Assembly (NCBI GenBank): GCA_021732085.1
Contig: JAKFVQ010000007.1
Location: forward strand, 401,372-465,371
Direction of reading: 5' to 3'
DNA: 64,000 nucleotides
DNA from: Candidatus Obscuribacterales bacterium
GTDB lineage: Bacteria > Cyanobacteriota > Vampirovibrionia > Obscuribacterales > Obscuribacteraceae
Shown: one piece after another, positions 35,399-44,830 of the stretch
Position numbering within the stretch: position 1 is the first letter of the stretch
Layout of the letters: each line of letters begins with the position of its first letter
Notes under the pieces: model-generated
The model's database searches: none
The model's input: only the letters and a program-made list of their open reading frames with translations
Told to the model about the DNA's origin: nothing
Position numbers and translations under genes: made by a program

Positions 35399-37066
35399 AT
35401 GGCTGAGACAAGTTCAAAGACATTTGACGTGAAGGAAAGCGCGGCATTGCACGAAGGCAAAATGCCGACTTCTGACTTGGCTCAATTCAAAACTCCGCAA
35501 TATGCCGAACTTCTAAGCCAGGAGCCTGCGTCACTGCAAAATTGGGCTAGCTCAAATGTTTGGCGGCCAATCGCCAACACCCTAATCGTTGAACCACATA
35601 ACGCAGTCAGCAGCACCGTCAATGACGTTTCCAAAGCATTCGGCGGCAGTGCTTTGATGGACGACTGGAAGAAGTATGAAATTCCAGCAGCCAAGACAAA
35701 CACGGATTGGCTGGCGCAAAACCTCTCCGGCGGATTGGCGATGGTTATACCTTATGGCATAGCTGCAATTGCCAGCAAAGGCGCACTCAATCCGATAGCC
35801 AACAAGTTTGCACCGGAAACAGCAGCGGCAAAATTCTTAGGCAGCAACAGCGCAGCCTTAATTTCTGGCGCCACCATATACGATGGCTTAAAGAAACCCG
35901 AGCATAATCAGACGCGATTAGGCAATGCACTGGGAGCTACAGTCGGATTCTCAGTTTTTGAAGCAGGTACTATTCTGGGACGAGGAAGCTCAGGCGCGAC
36001 GCTAGCTTTCATGCGCGCGATGACCGGTGGTCTGGGCGCAACGGCTCAGGTGTTCACGTCCGATTATTTGGCCACGGGACAACTTCCAACGCAAGATCGC
36101 TTACTGCAAGCCGCAGCCCAGGGCGCAATATTGAATCCACTCCTAGGTAAAGGGATGGATCTGCTCAGTCCTCAAGCTCGTGCGACGGCACTGCACAGTG
36201 AAATTAGTACCACCAAACTCGTTCCGCCGGAAGCACCACTGGCAAGGACTATTAAGCCAGAACCAGCCGCGCTGCCTGAACTGAAGCTTGTGGAAACGAA
36301 GGCTGAAACCTTCGTCACGGGCATGCCTGTTGAAGGACAATTCAAAAACTATAGTGATTATCAAAACAGAGGCTGGCGCTTCCCCAGAGTCGAAAGCAAA
36401 GTGTTCGAGACCAGCACAGGCGCGAGAATAATCTATCCGACTGCAGAATCGAATTATGGCAGAATCACACTCGAGCAAACGAATCAGGTGTTGCATTCAT
36501 TGCCGGATAAGCATTTAGTCAAAAAGCTGGAAGTTTCAGACTATCCACATCCTGATCAGGTCTGGTTCCGGCAACTAAAGAAGGATCCAAGCTTCACTAT
36601 TGCTGCTGAGTTACTGCCAGACGGCACGGTGAGGTTGTACCGCCCGACAGAATCCGGCGCCTTCGACCGAGTATCTCACGAGTGGGGACATTTATTTGAA
36701 CACAAGAGCCCCCGTGCCAGCGCCGCTTTCGACAAAGTAGATTCTCTGGAAAAATTCACATCCGGAAGCAATTCACATATAGAAGGTAAAGCAGAGTATT
36801 GGCCTGTTCTGACTGAAACTCTTCTGGCTAAGGACAATGTGCTAGCCTCTGCAACAGCGCTAGCAAATCCACTCCGTTCAGCCGTATGGTCGAAAGCATT
36901 TCAGGAACACCTTGCTGGTTTGCTGCCCCAGGAGCGATCAACAATGCACGAATTCTTCGTCCAGCGAGCACAGTTGATCAAGAATCTCAGCACAAAGAGA
37001 GCACAGGAGCTGCTCAATACCTCGCAAGGCGCAGATGCTGCAGCGGTTCGCGACTATCTCAAGTAA
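35399..37066 (+). CDS. putative zinc metallopeptidase-like protein (HEWGH) with hydrophobic N-half
   Basis: A 555-residue protein with no signal peptide. Residues about 108-255 are Gly/Ala-rich and hydrophobic, with possible membrane-inserting segments (GGLAMVIPYGIAAIASKGA, GATVGFSVFEAGTILG). The C-terminal part carries the HExxH zinc signature as SHEWGHLFEH (H427, E428, H431). It is followed 30-odd residues later by IEGKAEYWPVLTE, whose glutamates could supply a third ligand. I do not recognise the peptidase family. The ATG at 35399 has only a weak AGGG close by; a tiny ATG-ACC-TGC-TAG frame precedes it. It converges with a 1762-residue protein 13 bp away. Confidence 0.65.
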   Translation: MAETSSKTFDVKESAALHEGKMPTSDLAQFKTPQYAELLSQEPASLQNWASSNVWRPIANTLIVEPHNAVSSTVNDVSKAFGGSALMDDWKKYEIPAAKTNTDWLAQNLSGGLAMVIPYGIAAIASKGALNPIANKFAPETAAAKFLGSNSAALISGATIYDGLKKPEHNQTRLGNALGATVGFSVFEAGTILGRGSSGATLAFMRAMTGGLGATAQVFTSDYLATGQLPTQDRLLQAAAQGAILNPLLGKGMDLLSPQARATALHSEISTTKLVPPEAPLARTIKPEPAALPELKLVETKAETFVTGMPVEGQFKNYSDYQNRGWRFPRVESKVFETSTGARIIYPTAESNYGRITLEQTNQVLHSLPDKHLVKKLEVSDYPHPDQVWFRQLKKDPSFTIAAELLPDGTVRLYRPTESGAFDRVSHEWGHLFEHKSPRASAAFDKVDSLEKFTSGSNSHIEGKAEYWPVLTETLLAKDNVLASATALANPLRSAVWSKAFQEHLAGLLPQERSTMHEFFVQRAQLIKNLSTKRAQELLNTSQGADAAAVRDYLK

Positions 37067-37079
37067 TCAGAACGCATGC

Positions 37080-40000
37080 TCATGAAGGATACTGCACACC
37101 GCGAACAAGGCGGTTCAAATACTGACGCATTTCTTCCATGCTCCGCCAGTTGCCCAAGCGCAGATAATCCTCCACCGCATTAGGATTAACAAAAGGCTCT
37201 TCCCTCGGCTCTCGCTGGTAAAGGATACGGTTTCCTTCTGTTCCTAACTCCTTCTTGGTGCTTCCTTGTTTTATTTCGACCAAAGTAAATTCGCCATTGC
37301 CATTATCCGAGCGGCGGAAGAGTAAATGCAGTGATTGATCATCGGTAGCACTTCTTCCCGGCAGCGAACTAATTTCGCCGTTTGACTTTAGCGGCTGCAT
37401 AAATACTTTCAAGCTATCTCTTTCTGTATTACCAGGTTGCATGCGAACAAGCGAGTAGTTCCCATCGGCGCCGCGCAGAACCTGAAAGCCGTGATCTCCG
37501 TTATTTCCAGCTTTGGAGAAGAATTCATTTGCAGACTTTATGAAGTTCTCTCGTGCTTGTTCTGAAGGAAATTCCAATTTCTTTGCCGCTTCTCTAATAG
37601 CCTGCAGGTCAGGTTTTGTTTCAAATGCATGTGCCAAACGCGATCCGGCACCAGTCACATCTAACACACCACGGCCTTGCCTGAGAACGTCAAGCTCCTT
37701 TTTCATCAAAGCAAGGAGCCGTTGTGCCTCCGCCTGACCAAGTCCCGCCTCGCTTAGTTGCCTCTCGAGCGTTGGCAAATTTCTCTGGAAGGCCGCCATA
37801 TCTTTTGTCTTATCCTTGTATTCAGTCAAAAGGAAGCGCACGCGCTGCTCATCTGTGAACTCTCTCCTGGAAATCGCATTAAACGTAGAAGCCAGAACGC
37901 GCGCATCTATAGCCTTGTCTGAGAGAAGATTTTGCAATCTTGCGATCGTTTCTGGATTTGCAAAATTGCCATTTCTGTTGAAGTAAGACAAGTCATCCTT
38001 GATTATTTTTGCTATGTCTTCTCCGGATAGCAACTCGATACTTCCATCGGCTCCGACACGTTGACGCGTGAATAAAGATTCCAAATTCTTTATTCGTTGC
38101 GCACCTTCGTTCAACGCCTTCTCTAGGTTTCGTAGCCGGACAGTATCGTTAATCATCGAACCAAAACCGAGAGTTTTTTGTCCGACAGCCTCCAGATATT
38201 CGTTTATCAACTTCTTCGCGTCATTAATGTCACCTCTCCTGAACGCCGCTTGGGCAGCCTCCAAGCGAGCCTTGACTTCAGGAAGTTTTCCTCCTACCTC
38301 ACGCTGCAAATCATCGATTCCAGTTCGAAGGAGTTGGCGCAGACCATCTTCTGGGCTCATTTCACGAACGGGAGTCACCGGAGCGTCAATGCGCGAACGG
38401 GTTCTCTCTGCTAAACGTTGTTGAAAGGCAGACTGCTCCAGTGCCGCGTTAGAATCACGCATAACAGTGGGGGCAATGGTTTTAATCCTATCTTCCGAAA
38501 CACCGGCAGCACGCAACGCCGCTATCGTTTCCTCTTCCGTAAGCCTGCGACCGGCTTTCAGTGCCTCTTCCATCGGCTTACGCAATGCTTCGTCAAGTTG
38601 CGTTCTTGCCACCTGATCCAATCCATAAGTTGCTCGAACTGTTTCAGCAGCCTTAGCAGCGGATCTGGCTGCAAGTGCGATCGCTGCATCGATGGCGAAT
38701 GGTCCGAAGGCAAGTGCGCCTTCTACCAAGCCAATACCTAGTTCTTTCAACATGCGATTTGGATCGTTGTGGAAGTCCTTTCCTTCGACAAACTTCAATA
38801 CAGCGACCCGGGCAGCTGGTGTCAACGTCGTACCAGCTGCGGCGATGGCGGCAAGAGCTGCCGGACTCAGAGCGCCAGCAGAAGCGGCACTGATGAGCAA
38901 CGCGCCTGCGACAAGAACAGCGGCTTCACCGTAGCGCAATAAACGTTGTGCATATTCTTCTTTCGAGCCTTTAAACTCAGATAGTGCTTGTTCGAAAGCT
39001 CTACGAAGAATCTCCTGATCTTGCGGCGTTAAATTACGTCCTTCGAAGGCAGCGCGCTGCAGCTGCTCGGCATAGATTTGAAGTTGCCTGCGGGCAGTTG
39101 CCTCAGTGCCGTCCGGTGCATAGCCAGTCGAACTATCTGCCAGGCGACCGAGCGAATCAAAATAATATTGGCGTCCGTCCCCGCGCCCACCGGCGAGGGC
39201 GGCTACCGCGCCGGTGCGGTCTTTCTCCGGCATTTTTGCCAGCACATCAGCATCTAAACTTCTTCCATATTTATTTGCATATTCCTCACGCAGAGCTTTG
39301 ATTTGCTCAGGAGTCATGCTTGCCAATTCGCGACGCAGCGAATTGAGATCCTTTATGTCACCGGCTGCGATGCGCTCTGACAGCTTAACTTCGCCATTCT
39401 GGGAGCGAATATTCTCCAGCACTTTCTGCATTTGTGGATCGCGACCAACGACAAGCGCCATAAGGGCCGCTGCCGCCTGGGGCTCCGTTCGTTCAAGAGA
39501 AGCTATGCGCGCAATTCGATCAGAGGCAGGTAGCGGAAGCCTGACATAATCAATGTCGGATATTTTCCCTTCACGCATAAGTCCATCAAATACTCTGGCG
39601 AATCCGACGCGACTTCCTTCTTGGCCGGTTAAGCCGGTTGAAACATCCAATGCAATGTTTCGGATGGCAAGGTCAAGTTCAGTCCCGCTTCCCGGTCGCG
39701 CCGCACGAATTCGAGCTCGAGCTTCCGGATCACTTAATACCGTCTCCAAATCTTTCAGCATTTGGAACTTATCGCCGCCGGTAATTGAACGGTACAAGAG
39801 CCGTTCTGTCGGAGACATCTGCTCGACGGTAGGAAGGCGTCCTTCGTTTCTCAGCCGCTCGAGCATACTCTGCGCAAAGAGTCTTTGCTCGCCGCCGAGG
39901 TCTTTCTGGATCTTCTCATCGACCTGTCTGCGATAATCCGGATCTTCGCGATAACGAAGTTGATCGCGTGGACTCATGGAAGCAACGCTTTCCACAAGTC

Positions 40001-42368
40001 CTACCTTATTAGATGAATCCACAAGCAGTGGACTGCGGCGCACATCCAGTGAAGCAGCATAAGTATCGGCAGCTACTTTCTGGTCATAAAGTTCAAGCGC
40101 GCGTGCACGAGTTTCAGGACTTACATTGGGCGAGTTCAATGCACGCTCAATATCTCTGCGCGTTTGTGCGGCTAATTCTGGATTGCGCCCGCGCTCATAA
40201 TCCTCGGGAGACATACTTTCAATAGCGCGGAGGAGATCTTCCGGTTTTCCTCTGACAGCGGCCAGCGTTCCGGCAAGAGAGCCGCCTCGCAAAAGAAGAT
40301 CTTCAAGCCTTGAAACTTCGGCGTTCTGCCGTTCCTGAGCATCCGGTCCATAAGTGCTGCCGAATCTTTGTTCAACAAAATTGCGCGTTCGTTCGTCAGC
40401 AGTCGCTAGCCGATCACGCACGATATCGGCAGGCATTCCCAATGAAGCTGCAGACAAGGCATCTAGACGTCCGCTACCCAGCAACTGGCTAACTGAACGG
40501 CCGACAGGGTCAAGTCCTCTGACGGCAGAATGATCGGCGCGTGATGATGCGTCGGACGCCGCGCCCTTAATCACATTCAAAAGAGCAATATCCTGAGCTT
40601 TCTGCATATGCCAGCGCTGGTAATCAGCGGCATTAGTAAAAACAGGTTCATAGCCTGGATTGGCGTTCAGTCGGCGAAGGCGTTCACGCATTTCCGGATC
40701 CGCTTGCAGCATTTGCTCTGCAGTGAGCAACCTGCGATATGGTGAGGCACCAGAAACTTTTTCATGTAACAACTGTTCGGCTGGCGACAGCCTGTCGATA
40801 TTTTCGCCTTTGGCGGCACGATCGATCAGACTTTGCAACAACGCTCTCTCTTCCGGATTCGTCGGCAAGCGCGATTCAACTTCCTTTTTGAAGTTAGGAT
40901 CTGTGGCAAGTCGGCGAATTTCATCGCTATCTTTCAGTCCCAGCTTGTCGCGCATAATTCTTGCAGCGTCAGGCTGCTCGGTCGAATGAATATCGCTGGA
41001 AGGTGCTCGCCCGCTGACTATGCTTTCTAAGGCAGCTTGGGTACGCTTGAAGAACTCAAGATCTCTTTTCTGCTGCTCGGATAGTTCGGGAGTTTGTCCC
41101 GTCTTTTTTATCTCAAGGTCAAGTTCCCGGCCGGCTGCATACGCCCGCCGCTCATCCGGAGTAGCGTTTCGCAATGCATGTTCCAGGTTTAGCCTGTTTG
41201 AAGACCCGAAGAGCCCGCTGCCATTATTTAGATTCGCGATAGTTTCAAGCGAAATTCTGCCCCCACGCAAAATGTCTCTTGCGACAGCATCGTTCTTAAA
41301 TGTGTTATTGAGTTGCTGCACAAAATCGCGATCATTGTTCAGTTCCTCGCGAGCTTTCACAACGTTGGGTTGGCTCCCGCGCAAGCCCAGCTCCAGGAGC
41401 TGAATGTCATTGCTGCGCAGACCCATCCGAGCCAGTGCCTTATTGTCTTCAACAGAGCGATCCGTTCCCTTCATAAGGAACGGCAACGCCTCCTTAGTTG
41501 CTTCGGACAATTTGGAATCTTTGAAAACATCGGACAATTTTTTGCCGGTCAGGCGCTCATACTCCTGGGCAAGCTTTCTGTTATCTTCTGCATTCTGAGT
41601 GGACAAAATCTCGCGAATACGCAGCTCGGCGGACTTATCCCCCGAGTTGAGATTATGAAACTCAAGGGCAAGGCGCGCAGCATCATCTGCCCTTGTGCCA
41701 TCACCCTTTAAAAGATTGCTTAGCCGCTCGCTTTGATCTCCTCCCATCGAACGTAAGTCGGATGCAAGCGCGTCGGTCCTGTTGTTTCCATGCTTTTGCT
41801 GATAAGCTGCGGCGATAGCATCGCGTTCAGCCTTGCTCAATGGTTCCAAAATATCGCGGATTTGTTTTTGATCTCCGCGCCGAATAGCTTCCTTAATTTG
41901 ATCGGCAAGAATCTGGTAAGCACGTTGCTCACCTTCGGATTTTTTATTGGGATCATCAAGGTTACTTTCGGAACGTCTTTCGGACTCGTTCTTCTCAGAT
42001 CTTTTTTCCGGCGCAGCAGTTTGGGAGGAAGCTGAAGCTCGCTGGACCATTGCTCTAAAGTCAGTTAGGACTAGCTGAGGCAGACTTCTATCAGTCCGCT
42101 CCTGGATTCGCTGCTGTTCAGCACGTTGCTGCTCAGATTTCCTTTCTGCTAGAAGATTACCAAGCGCCGCCGTCTCGGGAGTCTGCTCTTTCTTTTGCTC
42201 AGCGGTTCTAGATTCGGTACTGGCAGTGTTTTCTTTCGAGGCTGGTCGAGTTAGATCGGCGTCTTCGAGGAGACGCTGCTTCGACTCATTGCCCGAGGAA
42301 TCGGACGAATCTGAGTCATCCGAAACCTTTTTGGTTTCGTCTGAGGTGACGGATTCATTTTCAGCCAT
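37080..42368 (-). CDS. giant (1762 residue) helical protein with annexin-like repeats
   Basis: The N-terminal 145 residues are Ser/Glu/Lys-rich and disordered, with no signal peptide. Helical segments with the spacing and residues of annexin repeats follow: about 166-222 (IRDILEPLSKAERDAIAAAY...ALASDL), 224-302 (IREILSTQNAEDNRKLAQEY, TGKKLSDVF) and again near 1006-1060 (LRRELASMTPEQIKALREEY, YGRSLDADV). A hydrophobic Ala/Gly stretch lies at about 1145-1240. Coiled-coil helices follow, and the C-terminus is a small beta-rich domain. The canonical annexin calcium loop (GxGT-38-D/E) is incomplete; only KGTD-like pieces are seen. No ribosome site is obvious before ATG 42368. Function unknown; a membrane or envelope association is inferred. 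Confidence 0.75.
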   Translation of the reverse strand: MAENESVTSDETKKVSDDSDSSDSSGNESKQRLLEDADLTRPASKENTASTESRTAEQKKEQTPETAALGNLLAERKSEQQRAEQQRIQERTDRSLPQLVLTDFRAMVQRASASSQTAAPEKRSEKNESERRSESNLDDPNKKSEGEQRAYQILADQIKEAIRRGDQKQIRDILEPLSKAERDAIAAAYQQKHGNNRTDALASDLRSMGGDQSERLSNLLKGDGTRADDAARLALEFHNLNSGDKSAELRIREILSTQNAEDNRKLAQEYERLTGKKLSDVFKDSKLSEATKEALPFLMKGTDRSVEDNKALARMGLRSNDIQLLELGLRGSQPNVVKAREELNNDRDFVQQLNNTFKNDAVARDILRGGRISLETIANLNNGSGLFGSSNRLNLEHALRNATPDERRAYAAGRELDLEIKKTGQTPELSEQQKRDLEFFKRTQAALESIVSGRAPSSDIHSTEQPDAARIMRDKLGLKDSDEIRRLATDPNFKKEVESRLPTNPEERALLQSLIDRAAKGENIDRLSPAEQLLHEKVSGASPYRRLLTAEQMLQADPEMRERLRRLNANPGYEPVFTNAADYQRWHMQKAQDIALLNVIKGAASDASSRADHSAVRGLDPVGRSVSQLLGSGRLDALSAASLGMPADIVRDRLATADERTRNFVEQRFGSTYGPDAQERQNAEVSRLEDLLLRGGSLAGTLAAVRGKPEDLLRAIESMSPEDYERGRNPELAAQTRRDIERALNSPNVSPETRARALELYDQKVAADTYAASLDVRRSPLLVDSSNKVGLVESVASMSPRDQLRYREDPDYRRQVDEKIQKDLGGEQRLFAQSMLERLRNEGRLPTVEQMSPTERLLYRSITGGDKFQMLKDLETVLSDPEARARIRAARPGSGTELDLAIRNIALDVSTGLTGQEGSRVGFARVFDGLMREGKISDIDYVRLPLPASDRIARIASLERTEPQAAAALMALVVGRDPQMQKVLENIRSQNGEVKLSERIAAGDIKDLNSLRRELASMTPEQIKALREEYANKYGRSLDADVLAKMPEKDRTGAVAALAGGRGDGRQYYFDSLGRLADSSTGYAPDGTEATARRQLQIYAEQLQRAAFEGRNLTPQDQEILRRAFEQALSEFKGSKEEYAQRLLRYGEAAVLVAGALLISAASAGALSPAALAAIAAAGTTLTPAARVAVLKFVEGKDFHNDPNRMLKELGIGLVEGALAFGPFAIDAAIALAARSAAKAAETVRATYGLDQVARTQLDEALRKPMEEALKAGRRLTEEETIAALRAAGVSEDRIKTIAPTVMRDSNAALEQSAFQQRLAERTRSRIDAPVTPVREMSPEDGLRQLLRTGIDDLQREVGGKLPEVKARLEAAQAAFRRGDINDAKKLINEYLEAVGQKTLGFGSMINDTVRLRNLEKALNEGAQRIKNLESLFTRQRVGADGSIELLSGEDIAKIIKDDLSYFNRNGNFANPETIARLQNLLSDKAIDARVLASTFNAISRREFTDEQRVRFLLTEYKDKTKDMAAFQRNLPTLERQLSEAGLGQAEAQRLLALMKKELDVLRQGRGVLDVTGAGSRLAHAFETKPDLQAIREAAKKLEFPSEQARENFIKSANEFFSKAGNNGDHGFQVLRGADGNYSLVRMQPGNTERDSLKVFMQPLKSNGEISSLPGRSATDDQSLHLLFRRSDNGNGEFTLVEIKQGSTKKELGTEGNRILYQREPREEPFVNPNAVEDYLRLGNWRSMEEMRQYLNRLVRGVQYPS

Positions 42369-42475
42369 AGTAGTAAATTAGACATGTACTGGGCCTAATC
42401 TAGCTTTACAGGGTCAGGCTTACAATACGTCGCTATGTAAAAACAGCTGCATAATTATGTAGTCGAATTTGTTTT

Positions 42476-42622
42476 AAACGCTCCGGATGCTCCCGCCGCA
42501 TTCTGCGTCTCCGCTTCCTCCGCTAAGAACAAACGCTCCGGATGCTCCCGCCGCATTCTGCGTCTCCGCTTCCTCCGCTAAGAACAAACGCTTCGGCTGC
42601 CCCCGCTGCATTCTGCTTCAAG
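42476..42622. repeat. 55-bp tandem repeat, two perfect copies plus a decayed third
   Basis: Units at 42476-42530 and 42531-42585 are identical over 55 bp. A third, partial copy from 42586 to about 42622 has several substitutions and then diverges. The unit is pyrimidine- and C-rich (CTCCGGATGCTCCCGCCGC followed by CTGCGTCTCCGCTTCCTCCG). It lies in the 523-bp interval upstream of the 1762-residue gene. There are no spacers, so this is not a CRISPR array. Nothing else was recognised in 42369-42891. Confidence 0.9.
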
Positions 42623-42891
42623 TCCATTCTTGGTCGGAAAACAAGGCTCCTTAAAACTGCGGCCTCATGGTGACTTCCCCATTAACAGTAATTGGACTTG
42701 TCGTCTATATTTGAACCGAAGCTCATGGGTTATAAGAAGAGCTTCTTAGGGATTACAAAGGGACTAACTGGATCAATTTATTTAGTCGTTTGGGCGGAAT
42801 GACTGGGAAGGCAACGTTGTTTCAACGCTGCTCAAAATACTTTCCTAAAAAACTTCGCCTCAACAGAGTTTAGCTACACAAGGAGCTCACG

Positions 42892-43197
42892 TTGAACATA
42901 TTGAAGTATTTGGGCTGTCTATCGCGCATCGCTGCATTGTTGTTTCTGGTTCCAATTGCTGGAGTCCTGATTTCGCATCCCATGCAACGATTAGGCATCT
43001 ACTTCGATGAAGCCTTTACTGGTGCAATGCTTTGGCTTTTCACCATTTTGATTGCAGGAACGTTTTTGCGATTTTTCAGCAAACAACAAACCCCGGCTCT
43101 CAAAGCCGCCCGCTACTCAACTATTGGTTGGTATGGCGAATCTGGCTCAATTAGAAGTCATATACCGAAATTGAAACCGGCAATTAGCAAAAAATAG
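42892..43197 (+). CDS. small membrane protein
   Basis: A 101-residue protein starting at TTG 42892; AAGGAG lies 6-7 nt upstream and decides this start. Two transmembrane helices are visible at about 11-28 (IAALLFLVPIAGVLIS) and 42-62 (TGAMLWLFTILIAGTFL), with a basic C-terminal tail (KLKPAISKK). The tail is probably cytosolic. I recognise no family. It stands alone between the tandem repeat and a strong terminator, convergent with the Nramp-like gene. Confidence 0.7.
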   Translation: MNILKYLGCLSRIAALLFLVPIAGVLISHPMQRLGIYFDEAFTGAMLWLFTILIAGTFLRFFSKQQTPALKAARYSTIGWYGESGSIRSHIPKLKPAISKK

Positions 43198-43214
43198 TAA
43201 CTTTATCAAAATTG

Positions 43215-43272
43215 AAAAACAGGATTTGATCCACTTATCCAAGCAAGGATAATTCAATCAAGTCCTGTTTTT
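43215..43272. terminator. bidirectional terminator with nested hairpin
   Basis: AAAAACAGGA (43215-43224) pairs perfectly with TCCTGTTTTT (43263-43272). Inside lies a second stem TTATCC/GGATAA. It separates the convergent stops of the small membrane protein and the Nramp-like transporter. Confidence 0.85.
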
Positions 43273-43321
43273 ACTTTTTACACTACAAAAATCACACAGC
43301 AGAATTCTGCTATAGCAAAAG

Positions 43322-44650
43322 CTACTTGCCCATGGTTAACAGCATAGCTATTGCAGCCGCAGACATCACTACAGCAGTAGCCCAACCAAGGCTGTTAGTT
43401 AATTTGCCATTAGTTCTGCTTCCCATCACATCTTTATTGTTTGACATGAGCATTATTAGGATAAGCACCGGTGGCGCCACCACCCCATTGATGATCGCAG
43501 ACCAAAACAATGCGGTCATCGCGTTTATGCCAAAAACGTTAAACAAAATGCCAAGTGCAGTGGATACGATAATGCATAGATAGAATTCTTTGGCACCAAA
43601 AAACCTCTCGTTAAGACTCGACTTCCATCCGAAGGTTTCGGATAAGGCGTACGCAGCCGAACCAGTCAATACGGGTATCGCCAACAACCCGGTGCCGATA
43701 AGTCCACAGGCAAAAAGAGCCTTTGATGAAGGTCCTGCCAGGGGCTCTAATGCTTTTGCTGCATCTGTAGCAGTCTTTATGTCTGTCTGCCCATTTGCAT
43801 GTAATGTGGCAGCGCATGTAAGGATAATGAAGTACATTACAGCGTTTGAAAAAAACATTCCGACATTAACATCTATTGCAGCAAATTCGATCTTGCGATC
43901 AATTTTCTCTTTGCTGACTCCGCGCTTTTTGCTGGTATCTGTTTGTTCTTCCTTAAGTTCTTCTACTTCCTGGTTAGCCTGCCAGAAAAATAGGTAAGGA
44001 GAAATTGTCGTTCCAAGAATTGCCACGACAGCCGTCACCCACTCTTTGTTGAACGTGAAGCTTGGAATAAAAGTGTGCCGCAAAGCTTGGTTCAAATCAA
44101 CTTTCACTAAAAAGGCAGTAGCAATGTAGGCGAACAATGCAAAAGTCAGCCACTTAAAAATGCGCGAGATCAAGTGATAAGACCCAGCAATTTGAAGAGC
44201 TACTATGACTACTCCCACGCAAAGCACGGTCACCATTTCCGGTATCGGAATAAGAAGCTTGATTGCATCTGCAATCGCTGCGATGTCCGCACCGACATTC
44301 AACGTATTGGCAAAGAAGAGTAGAAACACAGCCAAATACAAGACTGGACGTGGATAATGATCACGTAATATACCTGCCAATCCGCGTTTTGTTACCAGGC
44401 CAATCTTGGCACACGTGAATTGCACCGCGCTCATCATAGGCAGTGTCAATAGTGTCAACCAAAGCGGTGCATATCCTAATGAGGCACCGATAATAGAATA
44501 GGTTGCAATACCTGCAGGATCATCGTCCGAGGCACCAGTTATCAAACCTGGACCGAGGCTTCTGAGAACCTGCCTAAAGGAAGAATCTCGTTCAGCTTGA
44601 GGCGAATTCTTCTTTGATTTTGATAAGGAGATACTGTTCTTCGTGCTCAT
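43322..44650 (-). CDS. Nramp-related transporter lacking the usual metal-site residues
   Basis: A 442-residue inner-membrane protein with about 11 helices. The Nramp-fold opening is clear (GPGLITGASDDDPAGIATYS), but the canonical helix-1 DPGN reads DPAG (44-47), so the metal-binding Asn is absent. In helix 6 the usual MPHN is replaced by SPYL (GTTISPYLFFWQANQE). A charged loop (EELKEEQTDTSKKRGVSKEKID) follows helix 6. The protein belongs to the Nramp superfamily, but manganese or iron transport cannot be assumed. It is divergent from the hemerythrin-like gene. Confidence 0.85.
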   Translation of the reverse strand: MSTKNSISLSKSKKNSPQAERDSSFRQVLRSLGPGLITGASDDDPAGIATYSIIGASLGYAPLWLTLLTLPMMSAVQFTCAKIGLVTKRGLAGILRDHYPRPVLYLAVFLLFFANTLNVGADIAAIADAIKLLIPIPEMVTVLCVGVVIVALQIAGSYHLISRIFKWLTFALFAYIATAFLVKVDLNQALRHTFIPSFTFNKEWVTAVVAILGTTISPYLFFWQANQEVEELKEEQTDTSKKRGVSKEKIDRKIEFAAIDVNVGMFFSNAVMYFIILTCAATLHANGQTDIKTATDAAKALEPLAGPSSKALFACGLIGTGLLAIPVLTGSAAYALSETFGWKSSLNERFFGAKEFYLCIIVSTALGILFNVFGINAMTALFWSAIINGVVAPPVLILIMLMSNNKDVMGSRTNGKLTNSLGWATAVVMSAAAIAMLLTMGK

Positions 44651-44830
44651 TAAGATAGTCTTTCTATCAATACCTTGAAGCCTGTTCTAGCGACGTAACA
44701 TGTATTCCAAAGTTCCATCTCTCTCCGCCAGCCGCTTGCTACGCAACAGTTTGGAGCTGCATACTCAATGCGAAAGGAACTTTTCAGCCTCGAAGTCTTC
44801 TAATCCAGAAACTGAGTGGAGGGAGTAACG

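Noticed and set aside
42476..42622. Possible CRISPR array
   Set aside because: The 55-bp units abut directly with no spacers and there are no cas genes in the window.
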